Assembly: GCF_002776525.5 (NCBI RefSeq)
Contig: NC_045441.1
Coordinates: 130,801,402 to 130,865,401 of the forward strand
Length of the DNA: 64,000 bases
Origin: Piliocolobus tephrosceles
Lineage: Eukaryota > Chordata > Mammalia > Primates > Cercopithecidae
Direction of reading: 5' to 3'
The notes beneath the pieces were generated by a model that saw nothing but the letters and a program-made list of their open reading frames with translations, searched no databases and was not told the origin of the DNA. The position numbers and the translations under genes were made by a program. Each line of letters begins with the position of its first letter. The stretch's first letter is position 1. This document shows positions 1 through 11,400 of the stretch, piece by piece.

Positions 1-1500
1 GTATTTCTATACTACTTTTCAGCCAAGAATCCTATCAGAATGTAATCTATTATGCCTGCCATCTTTTAATCATTCACCCCATTATCTTGTCAACAAAACA
101 TATAAATGGAAATAAGTTTTTTTAGTTCTTGCTTTAAGTGTTTATCTCAGTCCAGAACAAATGTTATCATAATTATTGGTATATAATGAAAACGGTATTA
201 ATATAATTCTTTGATGATTAAAAGTTGTTTTATTAGAATGTTCTTTATCCTAATTAGTTCATTTATCCAAGAATACATGAATATGATTTACAGCTGAGAT
301 GGGGTTAAACCTCAGCTGTATTCCTTGTTTCATTTCTTTATAGATGCAAGCACATAAATTCTATGGAACAGAATTATGTTAGCAATGTTGTACAGTTCTT
401 TGAATTCCTTTGGAATTTCGACAAAGATCACAGTACTCTATCATCAAGAATTATTAATGATGATCTATCAACTAACAACTTGATTAGATTCTCCTTTAGT
501 CTGTTGAAAGCAGAGAACTAAAATCCACCTGATTTGCCAGGGCTTTGCCAGCCAGTCATTAGCACCATTTTTACTACCACAGACATTTTCCTTTGTTCAG
601 TGCCCCTGAGGTTCTTACACTCTAGGGGGCAGTGCACCACAGGAAGATCAATGAGGGAGGATTGCGAGGGGGAAGGGGAGGAAGCAGAGCTGGCAGGCCT
701 TAGCTGCAGGCTCACTCTCAGGCAGATCCCTTTTAAGATAGAGGACATACACCATGCCCCCACATCCCATGGAGATAGATAGGAGCGAGACCAATGCTTT
801 AGCAGATTATAGAATAGCTATGAAAAGTCCATGAATGAAGATCACAAAAAGGAAGGCTTTCTTATTTCACACTGTATTCTTTAGGGTGGTAAAAGTTCTT
901 TTAGCAAAAACATAACAGATGGTTCCAAACATCAGCATAAAGAGCATTCATCCCATACCACCCACAGGTAAGGAGGAAGGATGCTGTGGTATATGAAAAT
1001 AAAAGTTGTCACCTGAGCCGAGAGCGTTTAGCATATCGTGGTTCTGTAACAGTTTCAAGGACCAGTGCAGAATCTGGCTCTCTTCTCTGATAGGCTACCA
1101 GTGTGTGTGTGTGTGTGTGTTCATTTTATGGTTCTAATCATAATGGTACATATAATTAAGGAAGGATATGGAAGCCACTTTAGAATCTTAATCATTTTTA
1201 AATATAAATATGCCTTGTTTCCTTGATTCAGGCTCTTTCCTGTGAGGGCTTGGTTTCCTTATTGTTGACTGCTTTATTCTTTGCCCTATAAAGCCTGCAT
1301 GGAAGACGTTTAACAGTGCAACTAAAAGAGAGTGACCTGAGTGAGGCTTGTCAGCCAAAGCTGGAATGCTGAGCTATCTAGAGGAGAACCTAATAACCCA
1401 ATTTGGGGATGGGGCCTAGGAATCTGCATCGGGAAGTTGGCCACCCTTCCCAGGTGATTCCGTTTAGTACAAACTTTTTGACAGATTAATTTCACTCAGA
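1..1500. other. Left flank without recognisable coding sequence; possible AGK 3' end
   Basis: The stretch is AT-rich, mostly unique DNA with a (TG)10 run at 1101-1120. The synteny I know places the plus-strand gene AGK just left of DENND11, so part of this could be its 3' UTR; an AATAAA lies at 998-1003. I found no AGK coding sequence, so this is only a possibility. Confidence 0.25.
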
Positions 1501-1507
1501 TGGAAAG

Positions 1508-1789
1508 ATTAATCCCAGCACTTTAGGAGGCCAAGGCAGGTGGAGCACCTGAGGTCAGGAGTTCGATACCAGCCTCACCAACATGGTGAAATCCCATCTG
1601 TACTAAAAATGCAAAAATTAGCTGGGTGTGGTGGCAGCCGCCTGTAGTCCCAGCTACTCTGGAGGCTGAGGCAGGAGAATCACTTGAACCCGGGAGGCAG
1701 AGGTTGCAGTGAGCCGGGATCACACCACTGCACTGTAGCCTGGGTGACAGAGCAAGACTCCATCTCCAAAAAAAAAAAAAAAAAAAAAA
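1508..1789 (+). repeat. AluS-like element, 5' truncated
   Basis: It starts inside the left monomer at AATCCCAGCACTTTAGG and runs to a 20-base A tail. The first 25-30 bases of a full Alu are missing. Confidence 0.9.
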
Positions 1790-1962
1790 CAAACCATAGT
1801 TGCTTTCTGTAAGATAGAGTTTAAGATAAAGTTTATAAAGCTTTTTTCCTTTCCCTCACAGCTGCTTTGCACATATTTGGATGCAGTTATATTTCCTAAG
1901 TGCCAGTGCTTCACATATGTAACTGATGCATCGGTTCTCACAACAACCCTAGGAAGTAGGTA

Positions 1963-2168
1963 CAGGTTGAGCATCCCTAATCTGAAAAGGTGAAATCTGA
2001 AATCCTCCAAAATCCAAAACTTTTTGAGTGCCACCATGATGCTTAAAGTGCCCAGTGGAACATTTTGGGGTTTGGATTTATAATGCAAAGATTCTAAAAT
2101 CCTAAAACATCTGAAATCTGAAAATACTTCTAAGTCCCAAGCATTTCAAATAAGGGATACTCAGCCTG
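1963..2168. mobile_element. Tigger-type non-autonomous DNA transposon (Tigger7/MER44-like)
   Basis: The ends are inverted repeats: CAGGTTGAGCATCCCTAATC at the left and the reverse complement of GGGATTAGG-like sequence (AATAAGGGATACTCAGCCTG) at the right. The element sits after a TA dinucleotide (1961-1962), as expected for Tc1/mariner-Tigger insertion. Its body of repeated 'aaatctgaaat' motifs matches this group as I know it. Confidence 0.7.
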
Positions 2169-2339
2169 TCATAATATATGGTTACATAGCTCAGAAAATA
2201 GGAACCTGGCTTTGAATCCAGGCCATTTGATTTACAGAGTCAGTGATAGCAATGTACCCTATACTGCTTCTAAATACATACTCTAACTCCCCAAATGGTT
2301 AAAAATGAAATAAAAGTTTAGAATATACACATACACCAA

Positions 2340-2340
<1 letters not shown>

Positions 2341-2391
<51 letters not shown>
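2341..2391 (+). repeat. Compound microsatellite (TA)7(CA)19
   Basis: Pure TA repeats pass directly into about 19 CA repeats, just beyond the inferred DENND11 3' end. It is probably length-polymorphic. Confidence 0.95.
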
Positions 2392-2392
<1 letters not shown>

Positions 2393-2726
2393 AAATTTTA
2401 AACTGAACTTTGATAAGAGAGTTTATAAAGTAAAAGGGTAGTGGTCTCTGTGGGATTCCAGAAGTTTCCTGATGTAATTAAGGGTACACAGCCCTGTCTC
2501 TTCTGGGTGGCATAGTTATTCCCAACTTTGTTTCCCATTACCTGGAGAAAGTCTGTCCAGACCGTGGCTTCCAGAAGGACAGGTAGCAGCTCCCCAGTCT
2601 CCTCCATCGTCACTGTGAGTGAAGTCAGGTTCAGCCCCCGTGGGCTCTGCTCATGGGGTGGGCCACCATTCCTTCCTACCACAAACCACTTTTCTCAGAC
2701 TGGAGAAGGGACTGCAGCACACATGT

Positions 2727-5700
2727 TCATGTTAAAATGTGAACTTTAATTGTAAAAATCATTTTCTGTAAATATAGTTATATCAACCTCTCTGCACACA
2801 ACTTGGTTCATATATATACAGATATGATATTCATAGATGTTATTTGTACCACAGAACAAAATCAATGCAAGAAACATTTACTCTTAGCTTCAGGATTAAC
2901 CCCAGCTTTCTTTAAGCCTTAAAATTACCACCACTGGAAACAGAGAGCACGGCATACCTGGGCACACCAGTATTCAGGGCAAAATTTATGAAGTGTCTTA
3001 CTAATTTCATAATATGAGGTAAAGACCCGAAACAAAAATAGATTCAGTCTCTTGTATTGCTATAACTCTTAGGCTGGGGTATTAATCAAAATAGGATTTT
3101 TACATTTAAGGCGACAGGGAGGCTGTGCTGATTCTAACTCAGAAAGAAATGAGAAAACAGTTTTTCTAAGGCTACAACTATTTGTTTAGGCTTATTTTCC
3201 CAGACCTATACAAAAATTCAGTCGACAAGCTTTGGGTAAATAAAGGAAATTCATTTTGCTTTCCTCTGCTCTCTGTCCCTGAAGTCACTCGTCTAGGTTG
3301 GCTGCTCAAACGCCAAGAATCTCCACCATTCTTCACTTGACAGTCTTCATGGACATGTTGGACCCCAATTTTTTTTTTTGTATAACACCATCTTAAAATT
3401 TTTCAATATACTGTATCTTTCTTTAGTTTACCCAAAGGAAGGAGTTTTCACTCTAATGTCAATATATTTGCAACCATCCAACTCAACGACCTCTACGTGG
3501 ACTGTTCACTTTGTGGATCATCTCTGGCTAATTTAAAACATCCTGCCTCATCCCCACATTCTCTGACTGGCCTTAGACAGCAAAGTAAATTTATTATTAG
3601 TCTAAATAAGCATTCTACAGCAAACATAAGTAATTCACACCTGACCTGCTATGAAAATTAAATTTTCTGAATTTAGATCATATTAGCTCTAAAAGCCCCA
3701 CAGTATGCTAAAAATCAAGAATAAATTCTAAAAAGATGAAAGCAAGGCTTTTTTCTCCATCATTTCTTTATAGAGCACTAGAAAATTCTTATTCCCCTTC
3801 AAAGTTTGCAATTTCATCCAACTGCCCCTAAATTCTAGTTCCAAAAACGAATTAAAATGCCAGTTATAACACTACCTCCCACTCCCACCTCTCTCAAGAA
3901 AGAGGCCTAAAAATAAGAATGATGACATTTACCCTTTTTTGTACTAGAGCTTTACTTAAGGTTGGTATTTTTATGTCAACCTTCCTAGGACTGTCAAGTC
4001 CACCTCCTAAAGAGCATGTCAAGATTTCATAGCACAATCTCCTTATTCACTCTCCAAATTATTTACAAAGTAAAACTTCTATGGGGTCTCAGCCACCACC
4101 AGATTACAAAACTGCCCATTTCTTCTAGAATAATAGTTTTAAAATTTCCTTCCATTTCAGTATATGCATACTCAGTTCATCACATAGTAATATCAATAAA
4201 AAAATAAACTTCCATTTCTTATAAGAAAAACATTAACTTAATTCACAGTTAGCCTTTTCCCACAACACTCAAGACTCCAGTAGCTTCTAGGAACAGAGGT
4301 ATATTAGTAATAAAAATGGAATATTAAAAATCCATGACTTGGGAGTAAACGGAGCCCTTAACTCCTCCTCTCCCCCTACCTGAATCAGAAAAGGGTTTTC
4401 CTGAAATGAGAGGGGACGGGACTGGGGTCAGCAGGATTCTCACCTCGGTATAACTACAAGGTACAGGGGAGAAGACAGGAAGGATGGCCATTTGGCAGAA
4501 TCCAAGCCTACTAGCTTGGGATCTATTAGGGAGATACAAACCTATGCCTGGCATATTAGTCCCCAATCTAATTTTCTTGTCCATGTTAGAACTGTCGTCA
4601 CACTAAGGCAAGTTCACTGCCAAGCTGAGCATTATCCTGTTTTATTCATCCACCTGCCCACTCCTCCTCTTACCTCTGCAAGGATGACCTATACAGGGAC
4701 TGGAGAAAGCATCTCCATCCATTCCCCGGGCTGTGCAGTTTCAAAGGGAAATAAATGGTCCCTCGGGTCTCTGCCTCTTCTCGGAGGGTTGCTGTCCTAC
4801 AACTGAAAGCCTAATTCATTACTGCCCTTGACAAAAGCTTCCCTGAAGGCCTCAGTTTAAAGGTGAGTGATTTCATCTTTTATTGTGTTTGAAGGGCTTT
4901 CAATGTATCAAGACTGAGAGCAAATTCATCCTTATAGCCACCAGAATGAAAAAATGATTTAGCTAAGATTTAATTTATCTTCTAGCTAAAGTATCATCGG
5001 TAGTTACATGATCAAATGTTCACATGTGGCATCTGGAAGCATGTGCACCTGTGAGCTAGCTTAACTTTCTTGTCTTGACTTTAAAGTGGAACAAAACAAC
5101 GTAAGTTATAGATGCAAGTTCCTAAGCTAAATTACTTCTATTGATACATCAATGATTTCAGCTTCCCTCCCCCTAACCAGATGGAGGCACAGATGCTATA
5201 ATGGATGATGGATATGGAAGACAAAAGCCTTCTAATTCATTGCAATCATAATTTACTGAGGACTGTAGAGGTCCCAGGTGGGACACTGACACTGGAATTG
5301 TCTCTACCAGGCATAGGGAATGTTTCATGTTTAAAGCCCAAGGAAATTCTAAACACATAATTTGGGCCATACTTTTTATTCTGGTAGGGGATAAGCCCTA
5401 CCATTTGGAACTCCTTGTGGAGTCCTAAGCCAGGAGCCAACTGGACATTTTCCCAAAGGCTGAGTAGTATTATCTGCTGAGCCCACAGAATTGAAAACAC
5501 CCCCTTGAACAGGCCTTTGTCATATTTTACATGGACACCAACAAGCCCCAAACCTGAATTCTCCTCCCACGTGGAATTTCTTCTGACTTACTCAGGAACA
5601 ACAGGGCAGCCCAGCCAGTGTCTCAGGTAAGCAATTATTTCTAAACTGGCACATGTTTCATTTTACAGTGTGGCATGAGATCAGGCTGAAAGCTTCACAG

Positions 5701-8208
5701 GAGAACTAGGCCTGCTCAGGCAGGCGAGGGCTGAGGCCCAGCAGGAGATAGTGGCGGAAGGTGTCACACCACAAGTTTCCAACCCTCCTCCAGGAGGCCA
5801 ATGGTAATCATAACGCCCGCCCCTGAAGAGCTTACAGACCTAGAAGTCTGTGAACGATGTTCAGCACTTTCTTCTGAACAAAAGCAGATGGTTTCTCAGA
5901 AAATATTTCACTGCCTCACTGGCACATTCTCCTTTGTGGCCACCCATACCCTGGCCCTCTGCATGAGCGGGAGGGTGGACTGAGACAGAAAGCTACCGAG
6001 ACAAGCACAAAGTTAAGGGAACCCAGAAGCCCTGACTCACCATTCAAAGGAAAATACAGGAACTTCGTTCTTACCCTGCTACATTTACACCAGCACTTCT
6101 GAGCTTGCAGTTAAACCCGCAGAGTGTTTGCATATAGAAGGCTCAGAGCAGAAATGCCTAAAACAGCTCCTCCTGGCAGATTCCCTAATTCCAGAAAAAG
6201 GTCTTCCTGTGTCCTCTAGGAGAATCAGACCTTTCCTTTCACTCCTGCTCCTGCCTCTAACCACCTACCCCCAGCTTAAAACACCCTGAACCTCAGGATA
6301 CCACGAAAAGTAACCATTAGCCTTAAGTTAGAAAGGACGCCTCAACCCTTGAGAGGCAAGAGGAGAGGTTGTGTGTAAAGAAGAAAAAAAGGTGAGTCTT
6401 CAACCTCGAAACACAGATGTTTTTTCTTTTGTAAACATCCCCATTACTGAAATGACAGCAACCAGTACTGCAGAGAAGTGTATTAGCTGTACAGTTTACA
6501 TTTCAATGCCCAAACTTATATATTTACATAAAGATGCTACCTTGATTAATCAATGTCTATTTGCATGTCCACGTGTGAATTTCTTCAGTTTTGATATTCC
6601 ATATGAAGGAGCTACAGTGAAAATACTTCTGAATACAGCAGTGAACCCTAAGAACCTTATCTTGAGATGAGATGTGTGACCCACCATTTGAATGTTATTT
6701 CTCTCTGCTGTGTACGTTAGTCTGGCTGGGTCTTGGTCACAGACATAGATGCACTGACAGCTATTCCCATAATCAAGCCAGGCGGGAAGGGGGAAGAGGA
6801 AGACATTATTTGTCACCAGCAACCCAATATCCCAAGTCAAAATTCTCAATCATGGCCAAGAAGGCCTAAACTCAACCCACAGGAACTGGCTTTCTAACTG
6901 GTTGACAAACACGTAAGCTGCCCTCCTGCAAAAGCCAATCAGAGGACAGGCAGGTGAAAATGGGACCCAGCCTAGAGCAGAGCACTTCAGAAGAGAATGA
7001 ATAAATCCATCAGCGATGCTCGGGGCTTCCTGACCACTGTCCTGGGTGAAGGCACTGCCACATTTTCTCTCAGCAAATCTGTTACGTCCCTGGATCCAAT
7101 GATTTAGCCTAAGGAACGTCACCTCTGCTAAAGAGAAGTGTGTTTGTGAGGGGTCCAAAATGATGAGCGGTCTTGTTAGCATCATGCTCCACCCTCTGAG
7201 TTAACCAGCTCAGATCCTTGCTAGATTTTGGAATCCAGTAAATCTGTGTTGATCCAGAGTTGCTGCTGCTAATGCCTCCAGAGAACTCGTGTCCAGATGA
7301 AGAGACTCAGAGTGATTCTCCATCCTGTTCGAACTTCAACTGCTCTATCCTCCAGTAGCCCAAACTTCAGCCTTTAAAAATACCCCTTACTCCAAGAGCA
7401 TATTGAACCCTTAAGAGACTAAATTGGAAAATTAATTTGCTTGCAAGCTCCAAGGCCAGCATTGGCCCTTAACAGTTCACCAATTCATCCCAAGAGGAGG
7501 GGTTTGGAGAAAGAGGAACATTACATTGCATGGCCACCATGAAGTTACTTTGAGGAAGGTTTCAAGGCTTCAATCTACAATTTTAGTTTTCAGCTCACTG
7601 ATAAGCAACCTCTGTCATTCTGACCATAAGATAAGCTCACATTTGGTGTCAGAAACATCCTTTTTTCCTTCTTTGTGGTCCCTACTCAAGTAAACAGAGA
7701 AGACATAAAGTTGCCCCAATGAACAAGAAAAGGGATTTGATCCCAAGACTCCTAGAGCTACTAAAAACTTTAAAAGATCATCCGGTCTAGTTTCTGCCTT
7801 TAGGCAGATGAACATCTTAAGGCCACAGGGGGCAGATGGTTGTCTTATTCTCAAATACATCAAGGGACAAAGACCATACAAACTTTCTGAACAGTCCATC
7901 CCAGTATTTCCAGAGCTCAGCCCACTCCTAGTGATACAACTCCTATGACCAAGCCCAAAGGACCAGCAGCTCTGGGAGAAAGTGGCGGATTCCAATATCC
8001 TAACATGGCAGGACACTAAACCAAGGCAATCTCACCTTATCTCTAGGGAAAAGGGCAGAAAGGAAATTGCAAAATTATGTTTGTTGGAAAGTATAAACAA
8101 TATTCCTTCGTGTCAACTTAATAAAAAATGAGGCCCTCTGGGGGCCTGGGGTGAACTCCAGGCTGCTGACGTCCCACACGAAGCGGCTCCCGGTCCTGTT
8201 GGCTCCTC
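2727..8208 (-). other. DENND11: Probable DENND11 3' UTR
   Basis: This 5.5-kb stretch follows the stop codon directly. It contains no recognisable Alu or L1, has no splice-supported coding content and is unusually repeat-poor beside the rest of the window, as expected for a long, selectively maintained 3' UTR. The likely 3' end lies about 20 bases past an ATTAAA at 2750-2745 (minus strand), with a TGTGTGCTG-type GU-rich element just downstream. The short open frames here (for example 133 codons at 7615-8016, minus) have no start or codon signature to support them. The 3' boundary is inference. Confidence 0.6.
2745..2750 (-). promoter_or_regulatory. Candidate polyadenylation signal ATTAAA for DENND11
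   Basis: The minus strand reads ATTAAA here, followed about 20-30 bases later by a GT-rich stretch (TGTGTGCTG). It is the first variant signal with a good downstream element near the point where the repeat-free block ends. Earlier signals inside the UTR could also be used. Confidence 0.4.
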
Positions 8209-8404
8209 CTACGGGCAACAGGGGTTGTCGATGACTAGCATGACATCAATGCCATAGGCCTCCAGCAGGTCCAGGAGAAAGCTCCGGTCTCCTTGGGGGT
8301 CTAGGCCCATGCCCCGGGCATGCTCTGCTGTCAGAGTTTTATCTTGACTGGCAGACACCTCCAACAAAGTCTGAAATATCCGGTTGTTTTGTTCTAGGAA
8401 AAAT
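8209..8404 (-). CDS. DENND11: DENND11 coding exon 9 (residues 391-455) and stop
   Basis: The exon begins after an AAATGCAG acceptor and encodes [20 protein letters not shown], then [20 protein letters not shown] and [21 protein letters not shown] ending CCP, followed by TAG at 8211-8209. The C-terminal hydrophobic strand '[10 protein letters not shown]' is the last recognisable secondary-structure element. This exon runs straight into the long 3' UTR. Confidence 0.95.
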
Positions 8405-11400
8405 CTGCATTTAGAAGACAAGACACAGGAAAGGAAGGGGGAAAAAAAACTCACTAGATAATCCACATATGGGGAACCAAAACTATACTGTTGTTTAATG
8501 TACTTTTCAGTGGATTCGCAGGTATCTTAAAACAAGAAAAGAGTAAAAGTTAAACAATTATTCAAGTGCTATTAAAGTTAGCAAAGAAACCATTTGGCAT
8601 TAATTACGGTGTGATTAGGGAAATCTCTAAACAAGATGGCCTGTCAAAATCCATTTTCCCGTTGAGGGAAGTGACCGGGGTTTAAACTCAGCCTGAGAAG
8701 AGGCCCCCACACCGCTTTTCTCTTTCTGCTTAGTCATAGGAAGAAGCAAAAATTCAACAACAACAAATTGAACATGAGCCAACATTACCCTTGGGTGTTT
8801 GCTCTCCCTTGATGACTCTTTGGAAGGAGGGAGATGCACAGATCAAGGTTTAAAAGTCACTGCTTTAGAGTGCTTTATGAACAAACAAGCCCCGTTCAGG
8901 ACAGCGCTGTCTAGTTAGACTAGACACTCCAGCCCCATATAGCTCTCAGGTCTGCAAAGTGCCCGATGCCTGAAGTGGCCCTGGGTGCTCAGGAATTTCA
9001 GACACAGTGGCACATGTCATACTGGATGAGACTGTGGCTGTGCTCAAGTCTCAGATACTTTCCACCGAAACAGGATGTAGGTTTAGGAAGTCCACTATTA
9101 GAATCAAGGTGCTGCACCTTTGTAGAAATGCCCACATTAAGTTTTCAACATCAAACCACAACCTCACCCCTGGAAGACCAAACAGGAAGCTGGGAGAATT
9201 CAGTTCACACCACAGAAGGCTACTTCACCCAGCTGTCTAGGAATGAAATCAGTGCTGTGAGGTGGAAAAGCCCTGGTTCCTACGCCTATGGGGCAAAGAG
9301 ATTTCATTTGATTCAAGAATTAAATGTTCAGATTATCCCATAATACTCAGTGCAAGGAACAACTCTATTCAAAGGAGGCAATGGAAATGAGAAGTCCCAG
9401 AATCCTGAGGGACAGACAGCTTCTATGCAGTGGACATCCTTGATGTAAAAGCCCAACAAGAAAAGAAACACTAAGACTCCTGTTTTCTCTTAAGGGCCCT
9501 GCTTCTTTCCGTAAGTCCTCTGGGTTCCCCCTAATGGCATTTCAGGGCTCAGGTTTGCCTCTGTAAGGAGCCTGGCTCTTAGTGCCCTTGGCAGCAATGA
9601 AGGGCATCCCTGGTCTGCAGTGAGTGACATGGGAGGGATGCAGGTCACTCAGTTAGTGCCGAAGGGATCCTCAGGGAGACCCCACGCCCACGGCCACAGG
9701 ACTCACAGCACGAAGAGGTCCTCTTCACAAGGGTTGTAGTCTTCTTCTACCTCCTGGGAGTACAACAGCATCTGCCTGTTGGGAAGGAGATAACCATGAG
9801 ACTCTGTGCAGGTACCAGGACCCCAGTCACAGGTGAGGCCTCAGCCAGGCATCTTCAATGGGCCACCACCTCCCAGGAAGCAGCACCAGCCAGGAAAGGG
9901 AGCAACAGGGTTTGGACTCAAAATCCCTGGGGTCCAGGGCCAGTTCTGCCCCTGGTAATCTTAGGCAAGTAACAATCTCTCCTAGTTGTCTATCAGTGGG
10001 GGATGATGATAACATTTATTTCATAGGATCACCAGATTATTGAGAATGACATCAGATACATATAAGCAAGCTTCTAATACAGCGACCAACACAATGAAGG
10101 TGCTCAGTCAAGGTGCTTCTAAGCCGCACACACAGGTACATCTAAAGGTCACGTGGAGAGCATCTGGCAGCTAAGGTAATGTCCACAGATTCCAAAGTCC
10201 ATGAAAAGAAAGAAACCAGCACCGTGGATCTACTCCCCTCCTATCAGGGCAGCATACAGGGAGCCTGGCCTCTTCCACTGCAGGGCTTCCCTTCGTTTCC
10301 ATCTCCATCCCAGGCAGCATGGAGACTGGCAGAAATGCGTCAGGGAAGGGGCAGAGGTCAGGCTTTGCAGAGACCCCCACGCTGGACCTGCCCTGAGGAG
10401 GGTGGAGCCCCTGGTTCTCCCCTTGGCTGCCGCTACCTCTGCTCGTTGAGCCGGCGGTACTTCTCCCTGTCAGCACTGTTGATCTTCAGCAGCGGCTGCA
10501 GGTGGTCGTGGTGTGTCTTCACATTCTGGTTATCCACGTAGACGTCATACAGCTCCCGCTTCTCCTCAAATATCTTCTCTGTGGTGCCTGTGGAACCCGG
10601 GGTTAGAGAGGTGGGAACCCACCCAACCCCACTGGGAAGCAAGGCGCCCGGGAGCTCCCTGTCTGGGAGGAGCAGGGCTAGGACCTGAGGGCAAGAGGAG
10701 GGGAGGGCCCCGTACTCACAGGCCACATAGGACACCTCTACCTCCAGGCTCTCGATGTCGGCCACGTTCACGTAGAAGAAAGGCTTGGACTCAGGAATGG
10801 TGCCTCCGATGCCAGGCAGTGAAACGTTGGCCAAGCAGCAGCAGCAGTACACTGTGGGGACGGAGGAGGTGAGCGGGGAGGGTCTGCCCCTCCACCCCCT
10901 TCCTCCCTTGGAGCCTGCAGCTCAACACCTCTGCTCAGGTTATATGGTGCCTCAGGAGCCAGGTGGTCCTGGCATTCTGAGGTGACAGGAGGTAGCAAGC
11001 TTCTTTAGGTCCCACAGGAGAAACTGATCCCTCAAGGTGACGTCAGCAACATGCTTCCCAAACCCAATAAACATTTCTCAGTCTCTCTCTAGCTGGTCTT
11101 GCTTAGAATTTGACCTTGTCAGAACTCCGGCATCGATAACCCTTGTATCTTCTGGTTCCCCCTTCTGCCTGTCCCTCCCCGGTCCTTTCTGTCCTTCCAC
11201 CTTTCTGGTCCACCTCCTGTGTCTGGAACACCCCTCCACACTTGTACTTTCCCCAGGTAATGCTGTCCATCTCAGAGATGAGTGTAGAAATAATCTATCT
11301 CCCTCAAATCTTTATCTCCAGCTCAAATGCCCACAGGTCCTGACCCAGCTATGCAGGGTGGGCGGACACCCCTGCTGTGAAGGTCTCAAGGCAGCACACC

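Noticed and set aside
7615..8016. 133-codon minus-strand frame just after the DENND11 stop
   Set aside because: It lies in the inferred 3' UTR, has no splice link to the gene and no recognised domain.
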